From contig JADJBW010000001.1 of assembly GCA_016703525.1 (NCBI GenBank), forward strand, positions 434,001 to 498,000: a stretch of 64,000 nt of DNA, given 5' to 3'. The position numbers and the translations under genes are program-made. The notes under the pieces were generated by a model. The model was given only the letters and a program-made list of their open reading frames with translations. It searched no databases and was not told the origin of the DNA. Numbering within the stretch: the stretch's first letter is position 1; each line of letters starts with the position of its first letter. Shown here piece after piece: positions 33,823 to 42,574 of the stretch. Source of the DNA: Actinomycetota bacterium (lineage in GTDB: Bacteria; Actinomycetota; Acidimicrobiia; Acidimicrobiales; Microtrichaceae).

Positions 33823-35138
33823 CCGTCCATCTGGTCGGCGCCGGGCCCGGCGACCCCGGGTTGATCACCGCCCGGGGTGCCGAGTTGTTGGCGACGGCGC
33901 AGGTTGTGGTGCACGACCGCCTCGCGAACTCGGCGCTGCTCGACCTTGCGCCGGCGTCGGCGGAGCGCATCTCGGTCGGCAAGGACCCCGACCGCGCCTC
34001 GCCGTCGCAGCAGGAGATCAACGCGCTGCTCGTCGACGTCGGCCGCCGATTCGAACGGGTGGTCCGGCTGAAGGGCGGTGACCCGTACGTGTTCGCCCGC
34101 GGCGCCGAGGAGGTCGCCGCGCTGCGCGCCGCCGGTGTCGATGTCGACGTGGTCCCGGGGGTGACCTCCTTCGCGCGTATCGCGTCGATCACCGAACAGC
34201 TCGTTGCGGGCGGGCTCGACCCGCAGACGCCGGCGGCCGCTATCCGGTGGGGAACCCGTGCCGATCAGGAGGTCGTGCGCTGCACGCTGGGCGAGCTGCC
34301 GAGCGCGCCCCTGCGGTCGCCCTCGGTCATCGTCGTCGGCGACGTGGTGGGCGACGATCTCGCCGCTCGGGAGCCACGTCGCCTCGACGGGCTCCGGGTG
34401 GTGGTGACCCGTGCGGCATCGCAGGCCTCGGAGTTGTCGGTCGGGCTCGCGGCGCGGGGCGCGCACGTGGTGCACCTGCCGACGATCGCGTTCGAGGGGC
34501 CGACGGACGGGGGCAGCGGGCTCGCGGCACTCGTCGCCGATCCGGCCGCCTTCGACTGGGTGGTCGTGACCTCGCCGAACGGCGCTCGACGCTTGATCGA
34601 GTCGGTCGTCGATCTCCGCAGCTTCGGCGGCGTCGGGATCGCGGCGATCGGTGAGGCGACCGCTCGGGTGTTGCGCAACGCCCGACTCGGCGTCGATCTC
34701 GTTCCCGAGCGAGCGGTGTCGGAGGGGCTCGTGGCCGAGTTCCCCCACCCCGACGGTCCGGGCGGTCGGGTGGCGCTCGTGCGCGCCGAGATCGGTCGGC
34801 GGGAGCTGCCCGATGGGCTCGCCGCGCTCGGATGGTCGGTCGAGGTTGTGCCGGCCTATCGCACGGTCCCGGTCGCCGCGTCCGACCGCGACCTCGCGCA
34901 GGTGGCCGGTGCGCACGTTGTCGCGTTCGCGAGCGGCTCGGCGGTCGACGGGTTCACCGCGGCCGTCGTGGCCGGCGATCGACCGCCCGTCGCCGCGGTG
35001 ATCGGGCCCGTGACCGCAGCCCGCGCTCGGGCGGCCGGGTTCGAGCGCATCGTTGAGTCGAGCGACGCTCGCATCGATGCCCTCGTCGACGCGGTGGAGG
35101 AGTGGTGGCGAGCATCCGACGCCGACGCGCCCAACTGA
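33819..35138 (+). CDS. hemD: fused uroporphyrinogen-III C-methyltransferase / synthase, methyltransferase half shortened
   Basis: A 439-residue CobA-HemD fusion. The CobA half starts VHLVGAGPGDPGLITARG and reaches VVRLKGGDPYVFARG and VVPGVTS, then jumps directly to ARIASITEQLVAGGLDPQTP. About 65 residues normally between, including the VPAYAG..P segment and SAM-binding strands, are missing in frame. The HemD half (from about residue 190: LRVVVTRAASQASELS to the end) looks complete and should close uroporphyrinogen III. Haem synthesis would survive; precorrin-2/sirohaem methylation here is doubtful. Confidence 0.9.
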   Translation: MTVHLVGAGPGDPGLITARGAELLATAQVVVHDRLANSALLDLAPASAERISVGKDPDRASPSQQEINALLVDVGRRFERVVRLKGGDPYVFARGAEEVAALRAAGVDVDVVPGVTSFARIASITEQLVAGGLDPQTPAAAIRWGTRADQEVVRCTLGELPSAPLRSPSVIVVGDVVGDDLAAREPRRLDGLRVVVTRAASQASELSVGLAARGAHVVHLPTIAFEGPTDGGSGLAALVADPAAFDWVVVTSPNGARRLIESVVDLRSFGGVGIAAIGEATARVLRNARLGVDLVPERAVSEGLVAEFPHPDGPGGRVALVRAEIGRRELPDGLAALGWSVEVVPAYRTVPVAASDRDLAQVAGAHVVAFASGSAVDGFTAAVVAGDRPPVAAVIGPVTAARARAAGFERIVESSDARIDALVDAVEEWWRASDADAPN

Positions 35139-36175
35139 GCGAGGCCGACGACACACCCGCACCTTCTCCGGCGTCGGGTGGCTGGCGCCGCGCCCTGCGA
35201 ATCACCAGGCGGTACGTGCTGCCGGTGCTGGGGTGGGCGTGGGCCGTCGGCGGAGCGGCGCTCGCCGTGAGCCTCATCCTCGGGCTCGCCCTGCACCCGG
35301 TGCTCCTCGCGTTGCAGGGCATGCAGTTCCTCGTGCTCGCTCCGTGCTGGTTGGTGCTCGGCGCGGCGGCCGTGCGGAGGCGACGGGTGCAGGGCGCTCT
35401 GGCGGTGATCGCGGTGCTCGTACACCTGTGGTTCTCGGTGCCCGCAGCGGTGTCGGCGACAGCGCCCTCGTGGACGGTGGGGGCGCCTCGCGTGTCGCTG
35501 TTCGTTGCGAACGTTCGCTACCGCAACCCCGATCCGAAGACGGTGGCGCGCCGGATCGTCGCGGCGGACGCCGATGTCGTGGTGGTGTTGGAGGTGACAC
35601 CGCGCTTGCGTGCGGCGTTCGACGAGGCAGGGCTCACCGCTACCTATCGGTGGCGATCGATGACCCCGGACGACGGCCGATTCGGCGACATGGTGATGTC
35701 GCGGCTCCCGGCGCGCGATGTGGGACTCGTGCGGGCCGGGCCGATCGTGGTGCCGTCGCTCACGGTCGACGTTGGCGGTCGACTTGTGCGCGTTCACGCG
35801 GTGCACGCGCCGAATCCGTCGCCGGTGTCGCGGCTCGATCGTTGGCGAAGCGGGCTGGCGGCGCTGCGTCGGCTCGCCGAACGCGACGGTGGTGCGGTCG
35901 TGTTCGCGGGCGACTTCAACGCGTCGGGCTTCCATCGTGCCTACCGCTCGATGCTCGGCGGGGGCCTGTCCGACGCCCACGACGAACGCGGCCTGGGCCT
36001 GACGCCGTCGTGGGGTCCTGAGTCGAACCCGTTGCCGTGGCCCGACGCGCTCATCCGACTCGACCATGCCGCATATTCCGGGTCGATCTATCCGGTCGCC
36101 CTCCAGAATGGGGAGATGCCCGGAAGCGATCATCGCCCCTTTGCCGTCACCTTCGCCGTCCGGCCCCGCCGATGA
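35102..36175 (+). CDS. membrane-anchored endonuclease/exonuclease/phosphatase family protein
   Basis: A 357-residue protein. Residues about 35-125 hold three membrane helices (VLGWAWAVGGAALAVSLILG, FLVLAPCWLVLGAAAV, AVIAVLVHLWFSVPAAV). The outer domain has the EEP fold: RVSLFVANVRYRNPD, VVVVLEVTP, FAGDFNASGF and the catalytic PGSDHRPFAV. This fits the YafD/VanJ-like group, which may act on lipid or phosphate esters at the envelope rather than DNA. It overlaps the end of hemD by 37 bases and so is probably in the haem operon. The start may be the GTG at 35105. Confidence 0.85.
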   Translation: MVASIRRRRAQLSEADDTPAPSPASGGWRRALRITRRYVLPVLGWAWAVGGAALAVSLILGLALHPVLLALQGMQFLVLAPCWLVLGAAAVRRRRVQGALAVIAVLVHLWFSVPAAVSATAPSWTVGAPRVSLFVANVRYRNPDPKTVARRIVAADADVVVVLEVTPRLRAAFDEAGLTATYRWRSMTPDDGRFGDMVMSRLPARDVGLVRAGPIVVPSLTVDVGGRLVRVHAVHAPNPSPVSRLDRWRSGLAALRRLAERDGGAVVFAGDFNASGFHRAYRSMLGGGLSDAHDERGLGLTPSWGPESNPLPWPDALIRLDHAAYSGSIYPVALQNGEMPGSDHRPFAVTFAVRPRR

Positions 36176-36230
36176 GCAGCGCGCCGACCGACATCGGGCT
36201 CGATCCATCACGGAGTTCGGGCAGGTTCGG

Positions 36231-37309
36231 ATGACAAGACGGCGCAACAGGGCCGGCTGGATGCTCGCACTTCTCGCCGTTGCGGCTGCGTGCGCTGCAT
36301 CCTGCGGCGACACGACGTCGATTGAAATCCGTGGTCCGGGGCAGTCCGGCGCCCTCGGCGCGACGGCGGATGCGCCGGCAGTTCGCCCTACCGATGCGCT
36401 TGCTGCCGGCGAAGCCGGGATGCTGTGGGTGGGTACGGGCGAGAAGCGTGGCGCTCGGGCGTGGTCGCCGACTTCAGGGTGGCGTGCGATCGCTCCGCCG
36501 GATGTTCGATTGGACGCGGCGACCGGCACTCCGACCGAGGATGGCTACTTCGTGACCGGGGTTGTGTGCGACAAGGCGGGCGACGACGGCTGCGGATTCG
36601 GGCATTTGGTTGCGTATGAATTCCGGTCCGCGACGCAGAGGTGGTCGCAGCTCGACGTCGGCGAGCGCGGAAGTCGTCGGCGAAGGGCGCAGCTTCCTCG
36701 GGTGTTTCGGTCGGCGGTGGGGGGTTGGGCCCCTGGCGCCGGGGGGGGGGGGGGGGCCGCGGGGGGGGGGTTCGGCCGGGGTGGGGGGGGGGGGGGGCGG
36801 CCGGCCCGGGGGCGGGGTTCGTCAGAGTCGGTGCACTCGATAGTGAGATGGACCCGGTGCCGCTCAGAATGAGCGACGCGAACGGCCGAGCGCTCAGGGT
36901 GGACGCGGCGGCTGAGGAGGTCGGCGGACCGCTGGCGGCTCAATGCACGGAGGTGGGGCCAGTGCTCGGCCCCGCTCAACGCCCAGGAACGGATGTGTTC
37001 GTGGTGAGGCCCGAAGGCGAACCATGGGACCGATATGAATCGCCCGTGCAAGGAACGATGCTTGGCGCCGCTGGAGACTCCACGGGCATCAGCGTTGTGA
37101 TGATGCCAACTCCTCGATTCGATGAGGGTGGCCTCCCGGTCTTTGAAACGGCCGTTGTGCTCTACGAAAAGGGCAACTCGGGCGGTCACGTCGTCTCGCT
37201 TCCGGGTAACCCGGGCCTGCGCGTCGTTCGTGCTGCGGGAAGCACCTTCGTGTATGGGGCGACTGCCGATGACAACATCCCAAGCCAGATTGCAGAGGTC
37301 AAGGGATGA
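36231..37309 (+). pseudogene. lipoprotein gene broken by frameshift and poly-G tracts
   Basis: The start encodes a clear lipoprotein signal (MTRRRNRAGWMLALLAVAA, lipobox CAASC) and about 140 residues of beta-propeller-like sequence such as GMLWVGTGEKRGARAWSPT. Coding character then moves to a second frame (VVGEGRSFLGCFG, about 36670-36720), and after the G-rich tract to a third (VRVGALDSEMDPVPLRMSDA to NIPSQIAEVKG). The tract 36741-36797 holds runs of 16, 10 and 15 G. The final stop overlaps the HAD gene start by ATGA, showing the third frame is the genuine end. Either a pseudogene or misassembly. Confidence 0.7.
36741..36797 (+). repeat. three G homopolymer runs inside the lipoprotein gene
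   Basis: Runs of 16 G (36741-36756), 10 G (36761-36770) and 15 G (36783-36797) are separated by short C/T-containing stretches. They translate to poly-Gly in every forward frame and interrupt an otherwise normal coding region. Confidence 0.9.
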
Positions 37310-37983
37310 GCATTCGAGGGATGCGTCGCCCCGCCGCCGTGGTGTTCGACTTCGACGGGCTCGTGGTCGACACCGAGTGGGTCGAGTACGTGACGATCGC
37401 CGACATGTTCCGTCGCAGTGGCGCCGAGCTGTCCTTCGAGCTGTGGCAGGGCTTCATCGGCACGACCGATCACCCGCACTGGACCGAACTGCTCGCCGAT
37501 GCCCTGGGCCGGCCCGTCGATCGTGACGCGCTCGTGGCGGCGCGGACCGCCGAGAAGGACGTGTTGCTCGCTGCCGAGCCGATCCTGCCCGGCGTGGTCG
37601 AGCTGCTCGACGAACTCGACGCTCACGCCGTGCCGATCGGCATGGCATCGTCGTCGTCGTCGGAGTGGGTGCGGGGAAACCTCGAGCGCCTGGGCCTGCT
37701 CGATCGTTTCGAGGTGATCGTCACACGCGACGACGTGACCGCCGCCAAACCGTCGCCGGAGCTGTATCTGCGAGCCTGCGTGGGCCTGGCCGTCGAGCCG
37801 ACCGGCGCGGTCGCATTGGAGGACTCGCTGCACGGTGTCACCTCGGCGCGGGCAGCGGGCATGGCGGTCGTGGCCGTCCCGGGCAGGCTCACGGTCGGGC
37901 TCGATTTCAGCGCCGCATCGCTCGTGGTCGGCTCGCTGAGCGACGTCGGGCTCGATGCGCTGGGCTCGTTGGTCGGTTCGTAG
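37306..37983 (+). CDS. HAD-superfamily hydrolase, beta-phosphoglucomutase-like
   Basis: A 225-residue HAD phosphatase. Motif I is VVFDFDGLVVDTE, with nucleophile and acid Asp. Motif II lies in IGMASSSSSEWV, the motif III lysine in TAAKPSPELYL, and motif IV in ALEDSLHGVTSARAAGM. The cap inserted after motif I (residues about 20-90) is alpha-helical, as in phosphoglycolate phosphatase and beta-phosphoglucomutase relatives. The substrate is not deducible. The ATG overlaps the preceding stop by ATGA. Confidence 0.9.
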   Translation: MSIRGMRRPAAVVFDFDGLVVDTEWVEYVTIADMFRRSGAELSFELWQGFIGTTDHPHWTELLADALGRPVDRDALVAARTAEKDVLLAAEPILPGVVELLDELDAHAVPIGMASSSSSEWVRGNLERLGLLDRFEVIVTRDDVTAAKPSPELYLRACVGLAVEPTGAVALEDSLHGVTSARAAGMAVVAVPGRLTVGLDFSAASLVVGSLSDVGLDALGSLVGS

Positions 37984-37986
37984 ACT
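37981..37986 (+). promoter_or_regulatory. leaderless-type -10 of hemB
   Basis: TAGACT, beginning with the HAD gene's stop codon, is followed by 6 bases and the hemB GTG at 37993. Confidence 0.45.
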
Positions 37987-37992
37987 CCGGGC

Positions 37993-38970
37993 GTGTTCCC
38001 TCGACACCGTCCCCGCCGGCTCCGGACCACCGCTGCGATGCGTCGGCTGGTCGCGGAGACCACGCTCACCCCGGCCGATCTGATCGCACCCCTCTTCGTG
38101 CGTGAAGGGATCGACGCCCCCGTGCCGATCACGTCGCTTCCCGGCGTGGCGCAGCTCGACCTGGCGTCGCTCGATGCCGAGGTCGACGAGTTGGTCGCTC
38201 TCGGCGTGCCGGCGCTCATCCTGTTCGGCATCCCCGAACACAAGGATGCCGTGGGGTCGGGCGCGTCCGACCCCGACGGCATCGTGCAGCTCGCCATCCG
38301 CCGTGTGCGCGATCGCGTCGGCGACGCGATCGTCGTCATGGCCGATCTGTGCCTCGACGAGTACACCGATCACGGACACTGCGGCCTGGTACGCCCCGAC
38401 GGGACGGTCGACAACGATTCGACGCTCGAGCGCTACGCCGCCGCGGCGATCGCCCAGGCCGAGGCGGGGGTCGACGTGGTCGCCCCGTCGGGGATGATGG
38501 ACGGCCAGGTCGCCGCGATCCGCGATGCGCTCGACGGGGGTGGGGCGAGCGAGGTGGCGATCCTGGCCTACGCCGCCAAGTACGCCTCGGCGCTGTACGG
38601 GCCGTTCCGCGAGGCCGTCGACGTGGCGATCGCCGATGGCGGCGACCGCCGCGCCTACCAGCAGGACCCACACAACGCCCGCGAGTCGATGGTCGAGATC
38701 CTCGCCGATGTGGCCGAGGGGGCCGACATGGTGATGGTGAAGCCGGCCGTCACCTACCTCGACATCATCCGGCAGGCACGCGAGCTGGTCGACATCCCGC
38801 TCACCGCGTATCACGTGTCGGGCGAGTACGCGATGATCCGTGCCGCCGCGGCCAACGGATGGATCGACGGCGACGCCGTCGCTCTGGAACAACTCGTCGC
38901 GATTCGCCGGGCGGGCGCCGACGCGATTCTCACCTACTTCGCGAAGGAGGCGGCCGGATGGCTGAGCTGA
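37993..38970 (+). CDS. hemB: delta-aminolevulinic acid dehydratase (porphobilinogen synthase)
   Basis: A 325-residue HemB, which condenses two aminolevulinates to porphobilinogen. The two Schiff-base lysines are in AYAAKYASALYGPFREA and MVMVKPAVTYLDI. The metal-site region DLCLDEYTDHGHCG has Cys replacing neither metal ligand, so a zinc-type centre is plausible. The start is a GTG behind a leaderless-type promoter. It precedes hemL, which begins inside its last codons. Confidence 0.97.
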   Translation: MFPRHRPRRLRTTAAMRRLVAETTLTPADLIAPLFVREGIDAPVPITSLPGVAQLDLASLDAEVDELVALGVPALILFGIPEHKDAVGSGASDPDGIVQLAIRRVRDRVGDAIVVMADLCLDEYTDHGHCGLVRPDGTVDNDSTLERYAAAAIAQAEAGVDVVAPSGMMDGQVAAIRDALDGGGASEVAILAYAAKYASALYGPFREAVDVAIADGGDRRAYQQDPHNARESMVEILADVAEGADMVMVKPAVTYLDIIRQARELVDIPLTAYHVSGEYAMIRAAAANGWIDGDAVALEQLVAIRRAGADAILTYFAKEAAGWLS

Positions 38971-40250
38971 CGAACGAGGCGCTGTACGCGCGCGGCCTGG
39001 AGGTGATCCCGGGCGGTGTGAACTCGCCGGTGCGGGCGTTCCGGTCGGTCGGTGGCACCCCGTACTTCGTCGCCCGCGGCGACGGCGCCCACGTCTGGGA
39101 CGTCGAGGGGCGGCGATTCATCGACTACGTGCAGAGCTACGGCGCCTCGATCCTGGGGCACGCGCATCCCGCGGTGCTCGCCGCGGTGGCCGACGCCGCG
39201 TCGCGGGGCACCACGTTCGGCGCGCCGACCGAGGGCGAGGTGCGCCTCGCCGAGGAACTGTGCGCCCGCGTGCCGGGCATGGAGCAGGTGCGGTTGGTCT
39301 CGTCGGGAACCGAGGCGGTCATGTCGGCAGTGCGGCTCGCCCGCGGCGCGACGGGCCGGTCGAAGATCGTGAAGTTCGCGGGTATGTACCACGGGCACTC
39401 CGACGCGCTGCTCGCCGCGGGCGGCTCGGGCGTGGCCGACCAGGGCCTCTCGGGGTCCGACGGTGTGACCGCCGGCGCCGTCGCCGACACCGTGGTGGTG
39501 CCGTGGAACGTGGTCCCCGAGCTCGACGAGTCGGTGGCGGTGCTGTGCGTCGAGCCGGTGGCCGCCAACATGGGTCTGGTGCCGGCCGCCGAGGGGTTCC
39601 TCGACGAGCTGCGCGCCGAGTGCGACCGCGTGGGAGCGTTGCTGTTGTTCGACGAGGTGATCACGGGGTTCCGCCTGGGCCCCGGCGGCGCGACGGCCAG
39701 GTTCGGCGTGCGCCCCGACCTGTGGACGTTCGGCAAGGTGATCGGCGGCGGCCTGCCCGTCGGCGCGTTCGGTGCGTCGGCCGAGATCATGTCGCACCTT
39801 GCGCCGCTCGGCGGCGTGTACCAGGCAGGCACGCTGTCGGGGAACCCGCTCGCGACCGCTGCGGGGTTGACCGTGCTCGAACATCTGACGCCCGCCGCGT
39901 TCGCGCAGCTCGATGCGACGGCGGCCCGGCTCGCGATCGGGCTGCAGGACGCGTTCGATCAGGCGGGTGTGGCGGCCGTGGTGCCGCGGGTCGGGCCGTT
40001 GATCGGACTGTTCTTCGGCGCGGAGGCCCCGGTCGACTACGACGGCGCCAAGCGCTCGGTCGACCTCGGCTGCTATCCCACGTTCTTCCACTCGATGATC
40101 GACGACGGCATCGCGCTCGCGCCCGGGCCGTACGAGGTGCTGTTCCCCTCGCTCGCACATCGCGACGACGACATCGACGCGACCCTCGCCGCCGCCCGCC
40201 GGGCGGCCGTAGCGGTGGCCGCGACCCTCGACGGAAAGGACCGGCCATGA
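38958..40250 (+). CDS. hemL: glutamate-1-semialdehyde 2,1-aminomutase
   Basis: A 430-residue class III aminotransferase-fold enzyme that makes 5-aminolevulinate from glutamate-1-semialdehyde. Signatures are IPGGVNSPVRAF, VSSGTEAVMSAVRLARG, LLLFDEVITGFR, and the PLP lysine in WTFGKVIGGGLPVGAFG. Length is normal for HemL. The ATG overlaps the end of hemB by 13 bases and the stop overlaps the pgi ATG (ATGA), so all three are co-translated. HemA upstream delivers its substrate. Confidence 0.97.
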   Translation: MAELTNEALYARGLEVIPGGVNSPVRAFRSVGGTPYFVARGDGAHVWDVEGRRFIDYVQSYGASILGHAHPAVLAAVADAASRGTTFGAPTEGEVRLAEELCARVPGMEQVRLVSSGTEAVMSAVRLARGATGRSKIVKFAGMYHGHSDALLAAGGSGVADQGLSGSDGVTAGAVADTVVVPWNVVPELDESVAVLCVEPVAANMGLVPAAEGFLDELRAECDRVGALLLFDEVITGFRLGPGGATARFGVRPDLWTFGKVIGGGLPVGAFGASAEIMSHLAPLGGVYQAGTLSGNPLATAAGLTVLEHLTPAAFAQLDATAARLAIGLQDAFDQAGVAAVVPRVGPLIGLFFGAEAPVDYDGAKRSVDLGCYPTFFHSMIDDGIALAPGPYEVLFPSLAHRDDDIDATLAAARRAAVAVAATLDGKDRP

Positions 40251-41797
40251 CGGCGATTCGGTACCGGCTCGACGACCATCCCGCGCTCGACGCGGCCGCC
40301 GACGCGGCGGTGGCGCAGCTGGCGACACTCGACGCGGTCGCGCGCCTGTGGGCCCACGACTTCACGCTGTTCTCCGACGATCCGACCGAGATCGAGAATC
40401 GGCTGGGGTGGCTCGAGGTCGCGTCGGACTCGCTCCAACGTTGGCCGGCGCTCGAGGCGCAGGCGGCCGCGGTCGCGCAGTGGGCGACCGACGTGGTGGT
40501 GATGGGAATGGGCGGCTCGTCGCTGTTCCCCGAGGTGCTGGCGACGACGTTCGGTCGCTGCGACGGGTTCCCACAGCTCCACGTGCTCGACTCGACCGAC
40601 CCGGCGGCGGTGCGGCGCATGCTCGATGCCACCGACCCGGCGACCACGTTCTGCGTCGCCGCTTCGAAGTCGGGCTCGACGGTCGAGACCCGCTCGCACC
40701 TCGCGACCTTCTGGGATCGCAACCCCGATCCCAGCCGGTTCGGGGTCATCACCGACCCGGGCTCGGCGCTCGGCGACTGGGCGCGGTCGGTCGGCATCGA
40801 CGCGATCTGGGAGAACGACCCCGACATCGGCGGCAGGTTCTCGGCCCTGTCGATGTTCGGCATGGTGCCCGCCGCGCTCGCAGGGGTCGATGGCGAGGCG
40901 ATCCTCGAGGCAGCGCTCGATCTTGCGGACGCGCTCGATCCGTCCGACGAGGACGCCGAGGCGAACCTCGGTCTTCGCCTCGGCGGTGTGTTCGCCGGCG
41001 CGGCGCTGGCCGGGTTCGACAAGCTCACGATCCTGGTCGAGCCGTCGATCGCCTCGTTCGGACTGTGGCTGGAGCAGCTCGTCGCCGAGTCGACGGGCAA
41101 GCTCGGTCGCGGCATCGTGCCGATTGTCGGCGCCGATGTCGCCGAGGTGCTCTCGACGCCGGCGGGGCGCCTCGTTGTCACGATCGGTGCGGTGGCGGGC
41201 ATCGGCGAGCTGCGCGAGTCCGGCCTGCCGATGGTGGAGATGTCCTTCGACGAGCCGGTCGATCTCGGTGCGCAGGTGCTGCTGTGGGAGACCGCCGTTG
41301 CGCTCACGGGTCCGGTGCTCGGGATCAACCCGTTCGATCAGCCCGACGTCGAGGCGGCGAAGGTGGCTGCTCGGGCGGTGTTGGCGGGCGAGGGGCCCGC
41401 GGCGGTGGACGTGGTGAGCGTCGAGTCGCTCCTGTCGACCGTTGCCGAGGGCGACTATGTGGCGGTGTGTGCGTTCGTCGATCCGGCGTCGCCGGTCGTC
41501 GGGCGGTTGGAGGAGGCGCGCCGCCGTCTCGGTGTGGAGTGCGGCGTGGCGGCCACGCTGAACATCGGTCCGCGGTTCCTGCACTCGTCGGGGCAGCTCC
41601 ACAAGGGCGGTCCGGGATCGATCGTGGTGGTGCAGGTGCTCGAGACGGTCGGCGACGATCTTGCGATCCCGGGCGAATCGTTCACGTTCGGTGAGCTCAA
41701 GGCGGCGCAGGCAGCGGGCGACCTGGTCGCGTTGCACGCGGCCGGTCATCGAGCGGGACGGGTGCGCCTCGACGATCTGCTCGCGTCGCAGTCCTGA
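40247..41797 (+). CDS. pgi: glucose-6-phosphate isomerase-like protein
   Basis: A 516-residue protein of the phosphoglucose isomerase fold with two SIS subdomains. Conserved parts are VVMGMGGSSLFPEVL, VAASKSGSTVETRSH, GVFAGAALAGFDKL, LGINPFDQPDVEAAK and FLHSSGQLHKGGPG. This variant resembles the Pgi half of bifunctional transaldolase-Pgi proteins, without the transaldolase part. It should interconvert glucose-6-phosphate and fructose-6-phosphate. Its coupling to hemL has no obvious metabolic reason. Confidence 0.88.
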   Translation: MTAIRYRLDDHPALDAAADAAVAQLATLDAVARLWAHDFTLFSDDPTEIENRLGWLEVASDSLQRWPALEAQAAAVAQWATDVVVMGMGGSSLFPEVLATTFGRCDGFPQLHVLDSTDPAAVRRMLDATDPATTFCVAASKSGSTVETRSHLATFWDRNPDPSRFGVITDPGSALGDWARSVGIDAIWENDPDIGGRFSALSMFGMVPAALAGVDGEAILEAALDLADALDPSDEDAEANLGLRLGGVFAGAALAGFDKLTILVEPSIASFGLWLEQLVAESTGKLGRGIVPIVGADVAEVLSTPAGRLVVTIGAVAGIGELRESGLPMVEMSFDEPVDLGAQVLLWETAVALTGPVLGINPFDQPDVEAAKVAARAVLAGEGPAAVDVVSVESLLSTVAEGDYVAVCAFVDPASPVVGRLEEARRRLGVECGVAATLNIGPRFLHSSGQLHKGGPGSIVVVQVLETVGDDLAIPGESFTFGELKAAQAAGDLVALHAAGHRAGRVRLDDLLASQS

Positions 41798-41817
41798 GCC
41801 CGATCCCGGAAGGGCCG

Positions 41818-41847
41818 TTGTCACCTATCCACCTGAGTAGGTAGATT
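41818..41847 (+). promoter_or_regulatory. vapBC promoter, leaderless type, with embedded inverted repeats
   Basis: TTGTCA (41818-41823), an 18-base spacer and TAGATT (41842-41847), 7 bases before the vapB ATG. Within the spacer and -10 are ACCT-GAGT-AGGT (41831-41842) and the outer pair ACCTA (41823-41827) / TAGGT (41838-41842), suitable for autorepression by VapB. Confidence 0.55.
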
Positions 41848-41854
41848 GGCGCCT

Positions 41855-42093
41855 ATGACGCTGAGCATCAAGAGCGAGCGGGCAGATCGACTGGCGCGTG
41901 ATCTTGCCGAATTGACCGGTGAGTCGATCACCGATGCGGTGGTCGCGTCGATCGAGGCTCGGCTCGACCTGGAGCGTCGTCGCCGTCGGTCCCTGGGGCT
42001 CGGCGACATCGTCGAACGATTCGCCCGGTTGCCGCTGCTCGATGAGCGCGATTCCGACGACATCATCGGGTACGACGAGCACGGGCTGCCGGC

Positions 42094-42097
<4 letters not shown>
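41855..42097 (+). CDS. vapB: VapB-type antitoxin
   Basis: An 80-residue antitoxin of the Rv0623-like VapB group: MTLSIKSERADRLARDLAEL, then TGESITDAVVASIEARL, a ribbon-helix-helix-like DNA-binding half. The C-terminal arm (ERFARLPLLDERDSDDIIGYDEHGLPA) ends with the DEHGLPA motif typical of antitoxins that plug a PIN-domain toxin. It is coupled to vapC by GTGA overlap and has a leaderless-type promoter. Confidence 0.9.
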
Positions 42098-42540
<443 letters not shown>

Positions 42541-42574
42541 CCGCGGCGCGGTGTGCCGCCGGTCTGGAGCGCCG

